From NCBI RefSeq assembly GCF_964058935.1, contig NZ_OZ060372.1, positions 372,001 to 436,000 on the forward strand: a stretch of DNA of 64,000 nt, written 5' to 3'. Each line of letters opens with the position of its first letter. Position 1 is the first letter of the stretch. A program made the position numbers and the translations under genes. Positions 33,819-44,545 of the stretch are shown piece after piece. The stretch comes from Buchnera aphidicola (Pemphigus populi). Lineage in GTDB: Bacteria > Pseudomonadota > Gammaproteobacteria > Enterobacterales > Enterobacteriaceae. Under the pieces are notes generated by a model. That model was not told the DNA's origin. It did no database searches and saw nothing but the letters and a program-made list of their open reading frames with translations.

Positions 33819-35177
33819 ATGTTTGATAATCTCACTAAACGTATAACAGAAACTTTAAATAAAATTACTAACATAGGAAGATTAACAGAAAATAACATTC
33901 AAGACACGTTACGTGAAGTGCGAATTGCTTTATTAGAAGCTGATGTGGGATTACCTGTAATAAAAAGATTTATACTTCATGTAAAAAAAAAATCATTAGG
34001 AAATAAAATAAATAATACTTTAACTCCAGGACAAACATTTATAAAAATTGTTAAAAAAGAACTAATAACATTAATGGGAGAAAAAAATAATACTTTAAAT
34101 TTTACTGTGGCGCCACCTGCAGTATTACTGATGGTAGGTATACAAGGATCAGGGAAAACTACCAGTTTAATAAAACTAGCAAAATTACTAAAAGAAAAAA
34201 ACCAAAAAAAAATACTGACAGTTTCCACTGATATCTATCGACCTGCTGCCATTAGACAATTAGAAATTTTATCATCAGAAGTCAATATCGATTTCTTTCC
34301 CTCAAATAATACTCAAAACCCAATAGATATTTCTTCTAAAGCATTAGAATATGCAAAAATAAAATTATATGACATACTACTTGTCGATACAGCAGGCAGA
34401 CTTCATATTGAAAAAAAAATGATGAATGAAATTAAAGCAATATATGATAATATACAACCGATAGAAACATTATTCGTTATTGATTCTATGATGGGACAAG
34501 ATAGTATTAATATACTACCAGCATTTAATAATATTATACCAATATCAGGAATCATTTTAACTAAAATAGATAGTGATACCAGAGGTGGAGTAGCATTATC
34601 AATACGATATATGACTGGTAAACCTATTAAATTCATAGGAACAGGTGAAAAACTAAATGATATAGAACCATTCTATCCAGATAGAATCGCATCTCGTATT
34701 CTTGGTATGGGAGATATGTTATCTCTTATAGAAAATATAGAAGAACATATCGAAAAAAAGGAATCACAAAAATTAAAAAATAAACTCAAAAATAAAAGTA
34801 AATTTGATTTAAGTGACTTTTTAATACAAATTAAACAAATGCGTACTATGGGAGGTGTATCTAATTTAATTGAAAAGTTACCTCATAATCAAGTACAATT
34901 AAATTATTTAAAATCCTATATAAATGATACTATTTTAATTAAATTTGAAGCAATGATTAATTCAATGACAAAACAAGAACGAGAAAAACCAGAAATTATT
35001 AAAGGATCACGAAAACGTCGTATTGCTTTAGGATCTAGAGTTCATATACAAGATATTAATAAATTACTAAAACAATTTAATGACTTGAAAAAAATAATGA
35101 AAAATATAAGAACATGGAATGTAAAAACAATAATAAAAAAAATTAAAAATATTACTCCAAAAAATATGTTCAATTAA
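33819..35177 (+). CDS. ffh: Signal recognition particle protein Ffh
   Basis: 452 residues (E. coli 453). N domain (1-85), G domain with GIQGSGKTTS (about 107-116), DTAGR and TKIDSDTRGG, and a C-terminal M domain (about 325-450). It binds 4.5S RNA and signal sequences and docks with FtsY for co-translational membrane targeting. The M domain is less Met-rich and more Lys/Asn-rich than in E. coli, as expected from AT bias. It precedes rpsP as in E. coli. Confidence 0.97.
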   Translation: MFDNLTKRITETLNKITNIGRLTENNIQDTLREVRIALLEADVGLPVIKRFILHVKKKSLGNKINNTLTPGQTFIKIVKKELITLMGEKNNTLNFTVAPPAVLLMVGIQGSGKTTSLIKLAKLLKEKNQKKILTVSTDIYRPAAIRQLEILSSEVNIDFFPSNNTQNPIDISSKALEYAKIKLYDILLVDTAGRLHIEKKMMNEIKAIYDNIQPIETLFVIDSMMGQDSINILPAFNNIIPISGIILTKIDSDTRGGVALSIRYMTGKPIKFIGTGEKLNDIEPFYPDRIASRILGMGDMLSLIENIEEHIEKKESQKLKNKLKNKSKFDLSDFLIQIKQMRTMGGVSNLIEKLPHNQVQLNYLKSYINDTILIKFEAMINSMTKQEREKPEIIKGSRKRRIALGSRVHIQDINKLLKQFNDLKKIMKNIRTWNVKTIIKKIKNITPKNMFN

Positions 35178-35302
35178 CACTTTTATTAAAGTAATAAATT
35201 CATATTTAAACAATTAAATTTTAATATATATAAAAATATTTTATTCATAAAAATATTAATTTAATATCCAATGTCATATTATTTTCTTAATAAGAGGTTT
35301 CT

Positions 35303-35563
35303 ATGTTAAAAATACGATTAGCACGACATGGTTCAAAAAAACGTCCTTTTTACCAAATTATTGTTGCAGATAGCCGTTTCCCAAGAAACGGTAGATTTAT
35401 TGAAAGAATTGGATATTTTAATCCAATTGCTTCTAAGAAAGATAAAAAAATATATATAGATGTAAATAAAATCACATACTGGACAAGTCAAGGAGCAATC
35501 TTCTCTAAAAGAGCTCATTATTTAATTCAAGAAAACAAAAAAATATTAAGCTCTAATGTATAA
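35303..35563 (+). CDS. rpsP: 30S ribosomal protein S16
   Basis: 86 residues, E. coli 82. [25 protein letters not shown] is the family signature. AGAGGTTTCT precedes the ATG. First gene of rpsP-rimM-trmD-rplS; its stop overlaps the rimM start by 8 bp. Confidence 0.97.
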   Translation: MLKIRLARHGSKKRPFYQIIVADSRFPRNGRFIERIGYFNPIASKKDKKIYIDVNKITYWTSQGAIFSKRAHYLIQENKKILSSNV

Positions 35564-36104
35564 AACAAATAAAAAACTTAATATTCCACACAATCCTTGT
35601 GTAATAGGTAAAATAGGCGCAGCACATGGAATTCTAGGTTATCTTAAATTGTTCTCTTTTACTGAAAACAAAAATGATATTTTTAAATATTATCCATGGT
35701 TTATTAAAAATAATAATAAATGGACTATTTTAAACTTAGAATATAAAAAAAATAATAAACATTTTTTTTTAATAAAAATAAAAAACATAAATAATAGAAA
35801 CGAAGCAAAAAAATTAACCAATTGTATGATTCTAATAGAAAAAAAAATACTTCCGTTATTAAAAAAAAATGAATATTATTGGAATGAATTACTAAATTTT
35901 AAAATTATTTCTACCACCGGTTGCCATTTAGGACAGGTGGATAAATTTTTGAGAACTCAATCTTATGATATTTTAGTAATAAAAAATTACAAAAAAAATA
36001 AAATGATAGAAACATTAATACCTTTTATAGATAACGAAATTATAAAAAATATTGATATTATCAATACCACTATAACAGTAGATTGGAATCCTATGTTTGA
36101 ATAA
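35556..36104 (+). CDS. rimM: 16S rRNA processing protein RimM
   Basis: 182 residues, E. coli length. Two barrel domains: [20 protein letters not shown] (about 17-37) marks the N-terminal RimM domain, and a PRC-barrel-like domain covers about 100-175. It binds S19 and helps 30S head maturation. It overlaps rpsP at the 5' end and the trmD open frame at the 3' end, so translation is coupled. Lys-rich insertions reflect AT bias. Confidence 0.94.
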   Translation: MYKTNKKLNIPHNPCVIGKIGAAHGILGYLKLFSFTENKNDIFKYYPWFIKNNNKWTILNLEYKKNNKHFFLIKIKNINNRNEAKKLTNCMILIEKKILPLLKKNEYYWNELLNFKIISTTGCHLGQVDKFLRTQSYDILVIKNYKKNKMIETLIPFIDNEIIKNIDIINTTITVDWNPMFE

Positions 36105-36879
36105 AAAATTATTAAATCGATCACATGATGTTGCAATACACTTTAATATAATTAGTATTTTCCCAAAAATGTTTGATGCAATTATAAAGTATGGAATCGT
36201 AAGTAGAGCCATCAAAAAAAATATTATAAGCATTAAAATATGGAATCCTCGTGATTATACGTATGATAAATATCATACTATAGATGATCGTCCTTATGGA
36301 GGAGGATCTGGAATGCTAATGAAAGCAGAACCTTTACTCATTGCTATTGAGCATGCAAAAAAAACAACTCAAATTAATACTAAAATTATATACCTTTCTC
36401 CACAAGGAAAACCATTAAATCAAAAATCAGTATCAAAATTATCTAAAATATCTAATTTTATTTTAATATGTGGACGATATAAAGGTATAGACGAAAGGGT
36501 AATTCATAGTTCAGTTGATGAAGAATGGTCTATTGGTGACTACATAACAACTGGAGGAGAACTTCCAGCGATGATATTTATAGATACTTTATCTAGATTA
36601 ATTCCAAATCTGATAGGGAAAAAAATATATATTGAAGAAGATTCTTTTTGCAATGGATTACTTGATTGCCCTCAGTATACAAGACCAAATTTTATAAAAG
36701 GAATACCAGTACCAAAAATATTGTTATCAGGTCATCACCTTAAAATAAAAAAATGGAAATTAAAACAATCTTTAGGAGCAACATGGCTAAAACGACCAGA
36801 TCTTTTAAAAGTTATAAAACTCTCTGAAGAGCAGAAAACACTATTATCTGAATTTAAAAAAGACTGGAATAAAAAATGA
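36097..36879 (+). CDS. trmD: tRNA (guanine(37)-N1)-methyltransferase TrmD
   Basis: A SPOUT methyltransferase making m1G37, which prevents +1 frameshifts. YLSPQGKPLNQ, CGRYKGIDER and EEWSIGDYITTGGELPAM (trefoil knot and catalytic Asp loop) are intact. The start is unusual: no in-frame ATG precedes the conserved core, and the residue aligned with Met1 of E. coli is encoded by ATA. The only upstream start-like codon in frame is TTG 36097, which adds 15 residues and overlaps rimM by 8 bp. I use that start with low certainty; the product is certain. 260 residues from it. Confidence 0.93.
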   Translation: MNKKLLNRSHDVAIHFNIISIFPKMFDAIIKYGIVSRAIKKNIISIKIWNPRDYTYDKYHTIDDRPYGGGSGMLMKAEPLLIAIEHAKKTTQINTKIIYLSPQGKPLNQKSVSKLSKISNFILICGRYKGIDERVIHSSVDEEWSIGDYITTGGELPAMIFIDTLSRLIPNLIGKKIYIEEDSFCNGLLDCPQYTRPNFIKGIPVPKILLSGHHLKIKKWKLKQSLGATWLKRPDLLKVIKLSEEQKTLLSEFKKDWNKK

Positions 36880-36912
36880 AAATAAAAATTAATTTAAAGG
36901 AATAACAAATTA

Positions 36913-37257
36913 ATGAACATCATTAAAAAAATTGAAAAAGAACAAATGAAAAAAACCGTACCTATTTTTAGGTCTGGAGATACTTTAGAAATACAAGTAT
37001 GGGTTGTAGAGGGTACAAAAAAAAGAATTCAATCTTTTGAAGGAGTGGTTATAGCTATTCGTAATAGAAATTTAAACTCTGCAGTAACAATAAGAAAAAT
37101 CTCTAATGGAGAGGGAATTGAACGGGTATTTCAAATATATTCTCCTATAATTGATAAAATTCTAGTAAAACGACGAGGTGATGTTAGAAAAGCTAAATTA
37201 TATTATTTAAGATATAAAAAAGGTAAAGCAGCTAGAATTAAAGAAAAAATAAAATAA
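36913..37257 (+). CDS. rplS: 50S ribosomal protein L19
   Basis: 114 residues, E. coli 115. It forms part of an intersubunit bridge. [31 protein letters not shown] and the C-terminal [14 protein letters not shown] are conserved. AAAGGAATAAC precedes the ATG. Last gene of the rpsP operon. Confidence 0.97.
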   Translation: MNIIKKIEKEQMKKTVPIFRSGDTLEIQVWVVEGTKKRIQSFEGVVIAIRNRNLNSAVTIRKISNGEGIERVFQIYSPIIDKILVKRRGDVRKAKLYYLRYKKGKAARIKEKIK

Positions 37258-37298
37258 ATCATCAATATTATCATATTGCATTTAATAAAATGGATATC

Positions 37299-37328
37299 AT
37301 GCAGTCACATGTTAATATTTGACTGCAT
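37299..37328 (+). terminator. Terminator between rplS and tldD (convergent)
   Basis: A perfect 9-bp stem ATGCAGTCA/TGACTGCAT with a 12-base loop, followed by AATTTTAAGTTT on the plus strand. It lies 41 bp past the rplS stop and 66 bp past the tldD stop, so it can serve both. Confidence 0.75.
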
Positions 37329-37394
37329 AATTTTAAGTTTATACAACTGTTATTAATATCTAAAATTAAAAATTATAAAAAATATAAATCTCAT

Positions 37395-38843
37395 TTAGTT
37401 AGTTCCACCTACTGTTAAATTATTTAATTTTATAGTGGGTTGACCAACACCTACCGGTACACTTTGCCCATCTTTAACACAAATTCCAACTCCTTCATCC
37501 ATCAATAAATCATTACCCACCATTGAAATTTGATTCATACTTTCCAATCCTGATCCAATCAACATTACTTTTTTTATTGGTTTGGTTATTTTCCCTTTTT
37601 CTATTAAATAAGCTTCAGAAGTAGAAAAAACAAATTTTCCAGAAGTAATATCTACTTGTCCTCCTCCGAAATTTGATGCAAATATACCATATTTTATACT
37701 ATGTATAATATCTTCTGGTTTAGATTCACCTGGCAACATATAAGTATTTGTCATTCTTGGCATCGGTAAAGAAGCATAAGATTCTCTTCTTCCATTTCCT
37801 GTCGATTTTATACCAAGTAAATTAGAATGAAATTTATCTTGCATATAACCTTTAAGAATACCTTTTTCAATTAAAACATTATATTGACCAGGAATACCTT
37901 CATCATCTATACTTAATGAACCTCTTCTATCATCAATAGTTCCATTATCTACTATAGTACATAAATTAGATGTAACTTGTTTTCCAATCTTATTAGTAAA
38001 TACCGATGTTCCACGATAATTAAAATCACCTTCCAATCCATGTCCTACAGCTTCATGTAGCATAACTCCAGGCCAACCTGGGCCAAGTACTACAGGAAAA
38101 CTACCAGAAGGTGCTTCTTTTGCAAATAAATTCAATAAAGCTATTCTTACTGCTTCACGTACTAAATATTCAAGATAAATACTACCAGAAGAATGTTTTT
38201 TAAGAAAATAATTATAATCTTTACGCATACCTCCACCACTAGAACCCTGTTCTCTTTTCCCTTTCTCTTCTACTATTACAGCAATAGAAATATGAACCAA
38301 AGGACGAATATCTGCTGCAAAAGTTCCATCAGTAGCTGTTATCAACACTTGCTCGTACTTACCACTTAATACAGCACTTACTTTAATAACCCTTGGATCT
38401 AAATTTCTTGCTATTTTATCTATATAATATAAAATTTCTATTTTTTCCTGATCAGACAAACTATCTAAAGGGTTTTTACAACTGTATAATTTTTTATTAT
38501 TGATAATAGATACTTTCTTTGCTTTTTTAATAAGATGATTATCAGAGATTTTTTTAACTAAATTAACACTATTTTTTAATTCATGCGGGGTGATTTCATT
38601 AGTATAGGAGAAACCAATAGTATTATTAACAATTACTCTCACTCCAATTCCTTGATCAATATCATAAATACCCTCTTTAATAATTTTATCTTCTAGAGTC
38701 CATGATTCACGGAAAATAGATTGAAAATATAAATCTGCGTAATTAAATTTTTTTTCAGATAAATCGCTTAAAATTAAAAAAATATCTTGTTTATCAATAT
38801 TATTTAATAATAATAATTTTTCTGTTACTAAATTAAGTATCAT
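37395..38843 (-). CDS. tldD: Metalloprotease TldD
   Basis: 482 residues, E. coli 481. Catalytic subunit of the TldD-TldE zinc protease, which clips unfolded peptides. The zinc motif HEAVGH (HExxxH) is present in [13 protein letters not shown] near residue 262. The Gly-rich C-terminal strand region is intact. Its partner tldE (pmbA) is not in this window. It is convergent with rplS and divergent from aroQ. Confidence 0.95.
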   Translation of the reverse strand: MILNLVTEKLLLLNNIDKQDIFLILSDLSEKKFNYADLYFQSIFRESWTLEDKIIKEGIYDIDQGIGVRVIVNNTIGFSYTNEITPHELKNSVNLVKKISDNHLIKKAKKVSIINNKKLYSCKNPLDSLSDQEKIEILYYIDKIARNLDPRVIKVSAVLSGKYEQVLITATDGTFAADIRPLVHISIAVIVEEKGKREQGSSGGGMRKDYNYFLKKHSSGSIYLEYLVREAVRIALLNLFAKEAPSGSFPVVLGPGWPGVMLHEAVGHGLEGDFNYRGTSVFTNKIGKQVTSNLCTIVDNGTIDDRRGSLSIDDEGIPGQYNVLIEKGILKGYMQDKFHSNLLGIKSTGNGRRESYASLPMPRMTNTYMLPGESKPEDIIHSIKYGIFASNFGGGQVDITSGKFVFSTSEAYLIEKGKITKPIKKVMLIGSGLESMNQISMVGNDLLMDEGVGICVKDGQSVPVGVGQPTIKLNNLTVGGTN

Positions 38844-39219
38844 TATAACTCACTTATTATGATTAATAATCATTAAATAATTAAGATAATTGATAATGTA
38901 AAATGCATTATTTTTCAATATTTTTGATACTTTACATATCAATTTCATTGATAACATACATAAATAAAATCTTATACATGTAATATTGCAAAGTAAAAAT
39001 TTCATTTTACACTTATAAAAATATAATATAAATTAACTATTTTCTATAATACAAAATTTATAGATATGATATTATATGTTCAAAAGTAAAAGTATTGGAT
39101 ATACTATATATCTTTGTTTTGTATATAATAAAATTTTTTTAATAAAAATTATTTATTGTACTAATAAATAAAAATATAAAAAATTTTATTAAACATTATC
39201 TTTTAAAGAGAAAAGAATT
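38844..39219. other. Divergent spacer tldD/aroQ
   Basis: 376 bp of A/T-rich DNA holding the two outward promoters. No gene or relic recognised. Confidence 0.5.
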
Positions 39220-39672
39220 ATGACTCATATCTTTAATATTTTGTTACTTAATGGACCAAATCTTAATTTATTAGGAATGCGAGAACCTGATATTTATGGT
39301 AAAATTACATTATCAGAATTACTAAAAAAATTGAATAAAAAAGCAGAAAAATTAAATATAAAATTACATCATTTACAATCTAATGCCGAACATATTTTAA
39401 TTGAACGTATTCATCAAGCAAAAGAAAATATAGACTATATTATTATTAATCCTGGATCATTTACACATACTAGTATAGCTTTACGTGATGCCTTATTATC
39501 TGTCAATATACCTTTTATTGAAGTCCATATTTCTAATATTCATGCAAGAGAACAATTTCGATCTAATTCTTGGTTTTCTGATATCTCTTCCGGAGTTGTT
39601 TCAGGATTTGGATTAGATGGTTATTTTTGGTCTTTACAAAGTGCTGTCAAAAGAATAAAAAATATAAATTAA
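39220..39672 (+). CDS. aroQ: 3-dehydroquinate dehydratase, type II
   Basis: 150 residues. It forms 3-dehydroshikimate in the shikimate pathway, feeding PheA here. [19 protein letters not shown] holds the catalytic Tyr and Arg region, [17 protein letters not shown] holds substrate contacts, and the His pair is in [26 protein letters not shown] precedes the ATG. accB and accC, which follow aroQ in many gammaproteobacteria, are absent; fis is convergent. Confidence 0.96.
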   Translation: MTHIFNILLLNGPNLNLLGMREPDIYGKITLSELLKKLNKKAEKLNIKLHHLQSNAEHILIERIHQAKENIDYIIINPGSFTHTSIALRDALLSVNIPFIEVHISNIHAREQFRSNSWFSDISSGVVSGFGLDGYFWSLQSAVKRIKNIN

Positions 39673-39698
39673 ATTAAAAAAAGTAAATTATATATACT

Positions 39699-39733
39699 TT
39701 TTGCACTCTCGGTTCCATTTAGAAAGTGCAAAA
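39699..39733. terminator. Bidirectional terminator between aroQ and fis
   Basis: A 9-bp stem TTTTGCACT/AGTGCAAAA with a 17-base loop, 26 bp past the aroQ stop and 9 bp past the fis stop. A/U flanks on both sides suit both directions. Confidence 0.7.
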
Positions 39734-39742
39734 TATAACTTT

Positions 39743-40039
39743 TTAATTCATACCGTATTTTTTTAATTTTTTACGTAGTGTACCCCTATTAATTCCCATT
39801 ATTAAAGCTGCTCTAGTTTGATTTCCTCGGGTATACTGCATGACTATATCTAACAACGGTTGTTCAATTTCAAACAAAGCTAATTCGTACAAATTAGTTA
39901 TATTTTTATTATGAAATTGCAAAAAATAATTTTTTAAAGCTTGTTTTACTGATGTTCGTAAAGGCTTTTTAACAACTTGATTATTAGAATTAATAATAGA
40001 AACTGTTAATAACTCAGAATGTATCGGTTGTTCAAACAT
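39743..40039 (-). CDS. fis: DNA-binding protein Fis
   Basis: 98 residues from ATG 40039, exactly the E. coli length, ending [27 protein letters not shown] with the helix-turn-helix intact. Fis bends DNA and activates stable RNA promoters. The open frame starts at 40078, but MFEQ at 40039 matches E. coli MFEQRVN. dusB, its usual upstream partner, is not here. A retained nucleoid regulator is notable in such a reduced genome. Confidence 0.95.
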   Translation of the reverse strand: MFEQPIHSELLTVSIINSNNQVVKKPLRTSVKQALKNYFLQFHNKNITNLYELALFEIEQPLLDIVMQYTRGNQTRAALIMGINRGTLRKKLKKYGMN

Positions 40040-40213
40040 AATGCTATCATCTCTTTCGTTCACTGATATTAATGTCAATCATATAAAATATTTTTCAGAA
40101 TACTCTTTAGTCTTACTTGCTATCTAATAATCAACTAATAAATATTATGTTAATAATATTTTATTTTAATGAATATTAAAAATATTATACATAATTATAC
40201 TAATTTAATACCA

Positions 40214-41161
40214 TTAATTTGTTTTTAAAATATAAATTATTTTTTTCATGTCTTTTGGAAGAACTGCTTTAAATTCCATTAATATATTTGTTCTAGGATG
40301 ATAAAATCTCAATTTACTGGCGTGTAGTGCTGGTCTAGAAAAAAAATTTATTTTTTTTAAAATTATTTCAGGCATACCTTTAGGAATACCAAATTTACTG
40401 CGGTAAACAGGATCCCCCAATATTGGATACGTCAGATATAACATATGTACACGAATTTGATGTGTTCTACCTGTTTCTAACCAAACTCGTAAATGAGTAT
40501 GATATTTAAAACGTTCAATAATACGATAATGTGTTATAGCTGTTTTCCCAATAGAATCTATACACATTTTAGTTCTATTTTTTTTATGACGACCAATTTT
40601 TTTTTTTATCGTTCCACCTGAAATTAAATTTCCTATAACTATGGCTTCATATTCACGAAATATTTCCCTATTTTTCAAAAATTTTACTAATGCTTCGTAG
40701 GCGAGAATATTTTTTGCAATCACCATTAAACCAGTTGTATTTTTATCTAATCTATGAATGATACCTGCACGAGGTATTTTTTGAAATCTATTATCTTTAT
40801 ATAATAAAGCATTCAAAATAGTTCCATTATCACGTCCGGATCCAGGATGAACAACAAGGTTGATAGGTTTATTAATTACTAATATATCATCATCTTCATA
40901 CACAATATTTAAAAAAATATTTTCAGCAAAAAAAATTTTTCTTTTCTCAAAAATATTAATTGTTATTAAATCTCCTATAAACACTAATTTACTAGGTTTT
41001 GTTACTATACTCCCATTAATGTCAACTTGTGCATTTAAGATCCAATTTTTTAAAATAGTACGTGAATACTGATTAAAAAAATTTGCTAAAAATTGATCCA
41101 AACGTTTTTTAGATCCAAAATGTATAGGAACTGTTACTGATATTTTTCCTTTTTTAATCAT
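40214..41161 (-). CDS. rluD: 23S rRNA pseudouridine(1911/1915/1917) synthase RluD
   Basis: 315 residues. An N-terminal S4 domain (about 15-75) precedes the RsuA/RluA catalytic domain with the HRLDKNTTGLMVIAK motif (about 138-152, catalytic Asp). It modifies helix 69 of 23S rRNA, important for ribosome function. AAGGATATTT precedes the ATG. Divergent from alaS. Confidence 0.95.
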   Translation of the reverse strand: MIKKGKISVTVPIHFGSKKRLDQFLANFFNQYSRTILKNWILNAQVDINGSIVTKPSKLVFIGDLITINIFEKRKIFFAENIFLNIVYEDDDILVINKPINLVVHPGSGRDNGTILNALLYKDNRFQKIPRAGIIHRLDKNTTGLMVIAKNILAYEALVKFLKNREIFREYEAIVIGNLISGGTIKKKIGRHKKNRTKMCIDSIGKTAITHYRIIERFKYHTHLRVWLETGRTHQIRVHMLYLTYPILGDPVYRSKFGIPKGMPEIILKKINFFSRPALHASKLRFYHPRTNILMEFKAVLPKDMKKIIYILKTN

Positions 41162-41514
41162 AAATATCCTTGAAAATATTTCACCTAAACAGTAAATATT
41201 TTATTCAGAAAATGATAATATCAAATATCCTTGATTTATTATTTAAGAAATAATTTTTTATAATGGAAATTATATATATTTTTTTTTAACAAAAAATAAT
41301 AAAATATTATAGTGATAATACTTTTTTTAAAAAATATCAATTTATAAAATATAAATAAAAATATTTTTTCTAGTCGATATATTATTAGAAATAATACTTT
41401 AATAATATATAAGAATGTTATTTAATAAAAAAATTAACTTTATAATAATAATTATTATATTTAAAAATTTTTTATAAATATAAAAGTTTTTAAATCTACA
41501 TTACGTCAAATTAT
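41162..41514. other. Divergent spacer rluD/alaS
   Basis: 353 bp, A/T-rich, holding outward promoters. No relic of recA or recX, which precede alaS in E. coli, is readable. Confidence 0.5.
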
Positions 41515-44145
41515 ATGAATAAAAAAACTATAGAAATACGGAAGCAATTCCTACATTTTTTTCATAAAAAAAAACATAAAATTATACCAGGTAGTTCTTT
41601 AATACCTCAGAACGATTCTTCACTTTTGTTTACCAATGCAGGAATGAATCAATTTAAAGATATTTTTTTAGGAAACAATAAATCTTACCAATATTCTAAA
41701 ATTGCCACTGCTCAATATTGTCTTAGAACTGGAGGAAAACACAATGATTTAGAAAATGTAGGATATAGTTCTCGTCATCACACTTTTTTTGAGATGTTAG
41801 GAAATTTTAGCTTTGGTGATTACTTTAAAAAAAAAGCTATTCTATATTCCTGGGAATTATTAACTTCTAAAAAATGGTTTGCATTACCAAAAGATAACTT
41901 TTTAATAACTGTGTATAAAACAGATGAAGAAACATATGACATATGGGCCAATGTAATAGGTATTCCACTTAATCGTATTATTCTTATTGGGAATAAAACA
42001 GAATATCCTGATACTTCAGATAACTTTTGGCAAATGGGTGATACTGGTCCATGTGGTCCATGCACAGAAATATTCTATAATATTAAAAATAATCTATCTA
42101 GTAAAAAAAATAAAAATTCTGAAAATATCATAGAAAATTATATTGAAATATGGAATATCGTTTTTATGCAATTCAACCGTATTAATGACCATTCTTTATT
42201 AAGATTACCTAATCCATCGGTAGACACTGGAATGGGACTAGAACGAATTTCTTCCATTATAAATGACGTCTCTTCTAACTATGATATTGATATCTTCCAA
42301 ATATTAATAAAAGATATAGCTAAAATAACCAATACCACCAATTTAAAAAATAAGTCTTTATACATTATTGCAGATCATATTCGTGCATGTTATTTCATGA
42401 TAGCAGAAAATATCTTACCCTCTAATGAAAATAGAGGATATGTACTACGACGTATTATTCGCCGAGCTGTAAGACATGGGTATTTACTAGGCGTAAAAAC
42501 AATTTTTCTTTATAAATTGGTCACTAGTGTAAATAAATCCATGAATATTAATAATATTCATCTTTTAAGTAAAAAAGAAAATATTGAAAACATACTAAAA
42601 GTAGAAGAAATAAAATTTAATTCTACTCTTGAACGTGGTTTACAACTTCTTGATTCAAAGATTAAAACAGTAATTGATAATACTCTTGATGGAGAAATAG
42701 TGTTTTATTTATATGATACATTTGGTTTTCCTATTGATTTAACAGAAGAAGTTTGTCGTGAACATAATATTCGTATAGATTATTTAGGTTTTAAAAAAAA
42801 CATGGATGTACAAAAAAATAGATCTAGAGAAAAAAAAATATTTAATACAAACTATAGTATAATGAATCATACAGAAAATACATCTATATTTGTAGGATAC
42901 AATACATATAAAGTAAAATCTTTTATAGAAAACATTTTTATAAATGGAAAATCAGAAACATATATATCATCAGGAGAAAAAGGAATTATTTTGCTAAAAA
43001 ATACACCTTTTTATCCTGAGTCAGGAGGACAAGTAGGCGATATAGGTATTATTCATAACAAAACAGGAACCTTTAAGGTAGAAGATACAAAAAAAAATGG
43101 GAAAATAATTCTTCATATTGGAATACTATTATCTGGTATGTTAGAAGTCAAAACAACTGTTTTTTCTGAAATTAATACTCAATTTCGTTCTTCTATTAAA
43201 AAAAATCATTCAGCCATACACTTGCTAAGTGCTGCTCTGAAAAAAAAATTAGGTAATCATGTTTATCAAAACGGATCTTTGGTAACTCCTGATTATATTA
43301 GATTTGATTTCTTTCATAATATACCAATTCCATTAACTATAATTCAAGAAATAGAACAATTCGTTAATCAACTTATTCGTAGAAATATTCTTATAAAAAC
43401 AGAAATAATAAACTTCAAAGATGCAAAAAAAAGAAATATAACTTTTTTATCAAATAAAAAATATGATAAATACGTACGAACAGTTTCCATAAACCATTAT
43501 TCTAACGAACTATGTGGAGGTACTCATACCGATAGAACTGGAGATATTGGATTTTTTAAAATTAAATCTGAACGCAGTATATCATCTAATATACATCGTG
43601 TAGAAGCAATAACAGGTAGAAAGGCATTAGATTCAATACATATTCAAGAAAAAAATATATATGAAATTTGCACACTCTTAAAAACTAATCCTAATTTTTT
43701 AAAAACTACTTTTGAAAAAATAACGTTAAAACAAAAAAATCTAGAAAAAAATATATCTGAATTAAAAGAAAAAAATATGATTATTATTATTAATGAATTA
43801 ACTAAAAAGATAACTAAAATAAATCATGTAATATTATTAATTGATACATTAAATAATCAAAATACTAAAACACTACGTAATATAATGGATAGATTAAAAA
43901 GTAAATTCAAATATGCAATAATAATTTTAGCAAATATTATCAATAACAAAGTCACTCTTATTGTAGGGATTACAAAAAATTTAACCCAATCAATACAAGC
44001 AAACCAAATAATGCATATTATTTTAAAGAAAATAAATGGAAAAGGAGGAGGGAAAGTAGACATAGCTGAAGGAGGAAGTATATATATTCAAAAACTACCA
44101 GAAGCATTATCAAATATTAAAATATGGATTAATTCTATACTATAA
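41515..44145 (+). CDS. alaS: Alanyl-tRNA synthetase
   Basis: 876 residues, E. coli length. A class II catalytic core (1-240, LFTNAGMNQFKDIF, motif 2 and motif 3), tRNA-recognition domain (about 245-440), an editing domain with HSAIH (about 564-568) and CGGTH (near 663), and a C-terminal C-Ala domain ending KGGGKVDIAEGG. It charges and proofreads tRNA-Ala. No clear Shine-Dalgarno precedes ATG 41515 (TTACGTCAAATT). csrA follows at 128 bp as in E. coli. Confidence 0.97.
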   Translation: MNKKTIEIRKQFLHFFHKKKHKIIPGSSLIPQNDSSLLFTNAGMNQFKDIFLGNNKSYQYSKIATAQYCLRTGGKHNDLENVGYSSRHHTFFEMLGNFSFGDYFKKKAILYSWELLTSKKWFALPKDNFLITVYKTDEETYDIWANVIGIPLNRIILIGNKTEYPDTSDNFWQMGDTGPCGPCTEIFYNIKNNLSSKKNKNSENIIENYIEIWNIVFMQFNRINDHSLLRLPNPSVDTGMGLERISSIINDVSSNYDIDIFQILIKDIAKITNTTNLKNKSLYIIADHIRACYFMIAENILPSNENRGYVLRRIIRRAVRHGYLLGVKTIFLYKLVTSVNKSMNINNIHLLSKKENIENILKVEEIKFNSTLERGLQLLDSKIKTVIDNTLDGEIVFYLYDTFGFPIDLTEEVCREHNIRIDYLGFKKNMDVQKNRSREKKIFNTNYSIMNHTENTSIFVGYNTYKVKSFIENIFINGKSETYISSGEKGIILLKNTPFYPESGGQVGDIGIIHNKTGTFKVEDTKKNGKIILHIGILLSGMLEVKTTVFSEINTQFRSSIKKNHSAIHLLSAALKKKLGNHVYQNGSLVTPDYIRFDFFHNIPIPLTIIQEIEQFVNQLIRRNILIKTEIINFKDAKKRNITFLSNKKYDKYVRTVSINHYSNELCGGTHTDRTGDIGFFKIKSERSISSNIHRVEAITGRKALDSIHIQEKNIYEICTLLKTNPNFLKTTFEKITLKQKNLEKNISELKEKNMIIIINELTKKITKINHVILLIDTLNNQNTKTLRNIMDRLKSKFKYAIIILANIINNKVTLIVGITKNLTQSIQANQIMHIILKKINGKGGGKVDIAEGGSIYIQKLPEALSNIKIWINSIL

Positions 44146-44273
44146 TATTAACAAAAATATATTTTAATATTTTGTATTAACATATCTTTACGGTCCATAT
44201 GTAACCTCGTATTATATAATCTAAAATAAGAATCAAATCAGACAGATTCTCTCAATCATTCAAGGAGCAAAGA

Positions 44274-44450
44274 ATGCTTATCCTAACTCGTCGAGTTGGA
44301 GAAACACTTATAATCGGAGATGAAGTAACTGTGACGGTACTGGGAGTCAAAGGGAATCAAGTTCGAATTGGAGTCAATGCACCTAAAGAAGTTTCGGTAC
44401 ATCGTGAAGAAATTTATCAACGTATTCAAGCAGAAAAAAATAAAAAATAA
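44274..44450 (+). CDS. csrA: Carbon storage regulator CsrA
   Basis: A 58-codon gene. [36 protein letters not shown] and [18 protein letters not shown] follow; it differs from my recollection of E. coli CsrA by M13 to I in the first 55 residues, and only the last few residues diverge. A dimeric RNA-binding protein that blocks translation at GGA sites. Its codons are markedly less AT-biased than its neighbours. The ATG is preceded by AAGGAGCAAAGA, whose GGA could be a self-binding site as in enterobacteria. A perfect 22-bp inverted repeat follows 12 bp after the stop. Confidence 0.96.
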   Translation: MLILTRRVGETLIIGDEVTVTVLGVKGNQVRIGVNAPKEVSVHREEIYQRIQAEKNKK

Positions 44451-44462
44451 TATTATTATCAA

Positions 44463-44510
44463 TATTAGTGGCGTATCTTGCTAAATTATTAGCAAGATAC
44501 GCCACTAATA
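44463..44510 (+). repeat. 22-bp perfect inverted repeat after csrA
   Basis: Left arm 44463-44484 (starts TATTAGTGGCGTATC) and right arm 44489-44510 are exact reverse complements with the 4-base loop ATTA. The stem has 8 G/C pairs, unusual here. No T-run follows directly, so it is either an atypical csrA terminator, an RNase III-type processing stem or a recent palindrome. Confidence 0.92.
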
Positions 44511-44545
44511 GTTCATATAAAAATATTTATATTATGTCTAATCTT

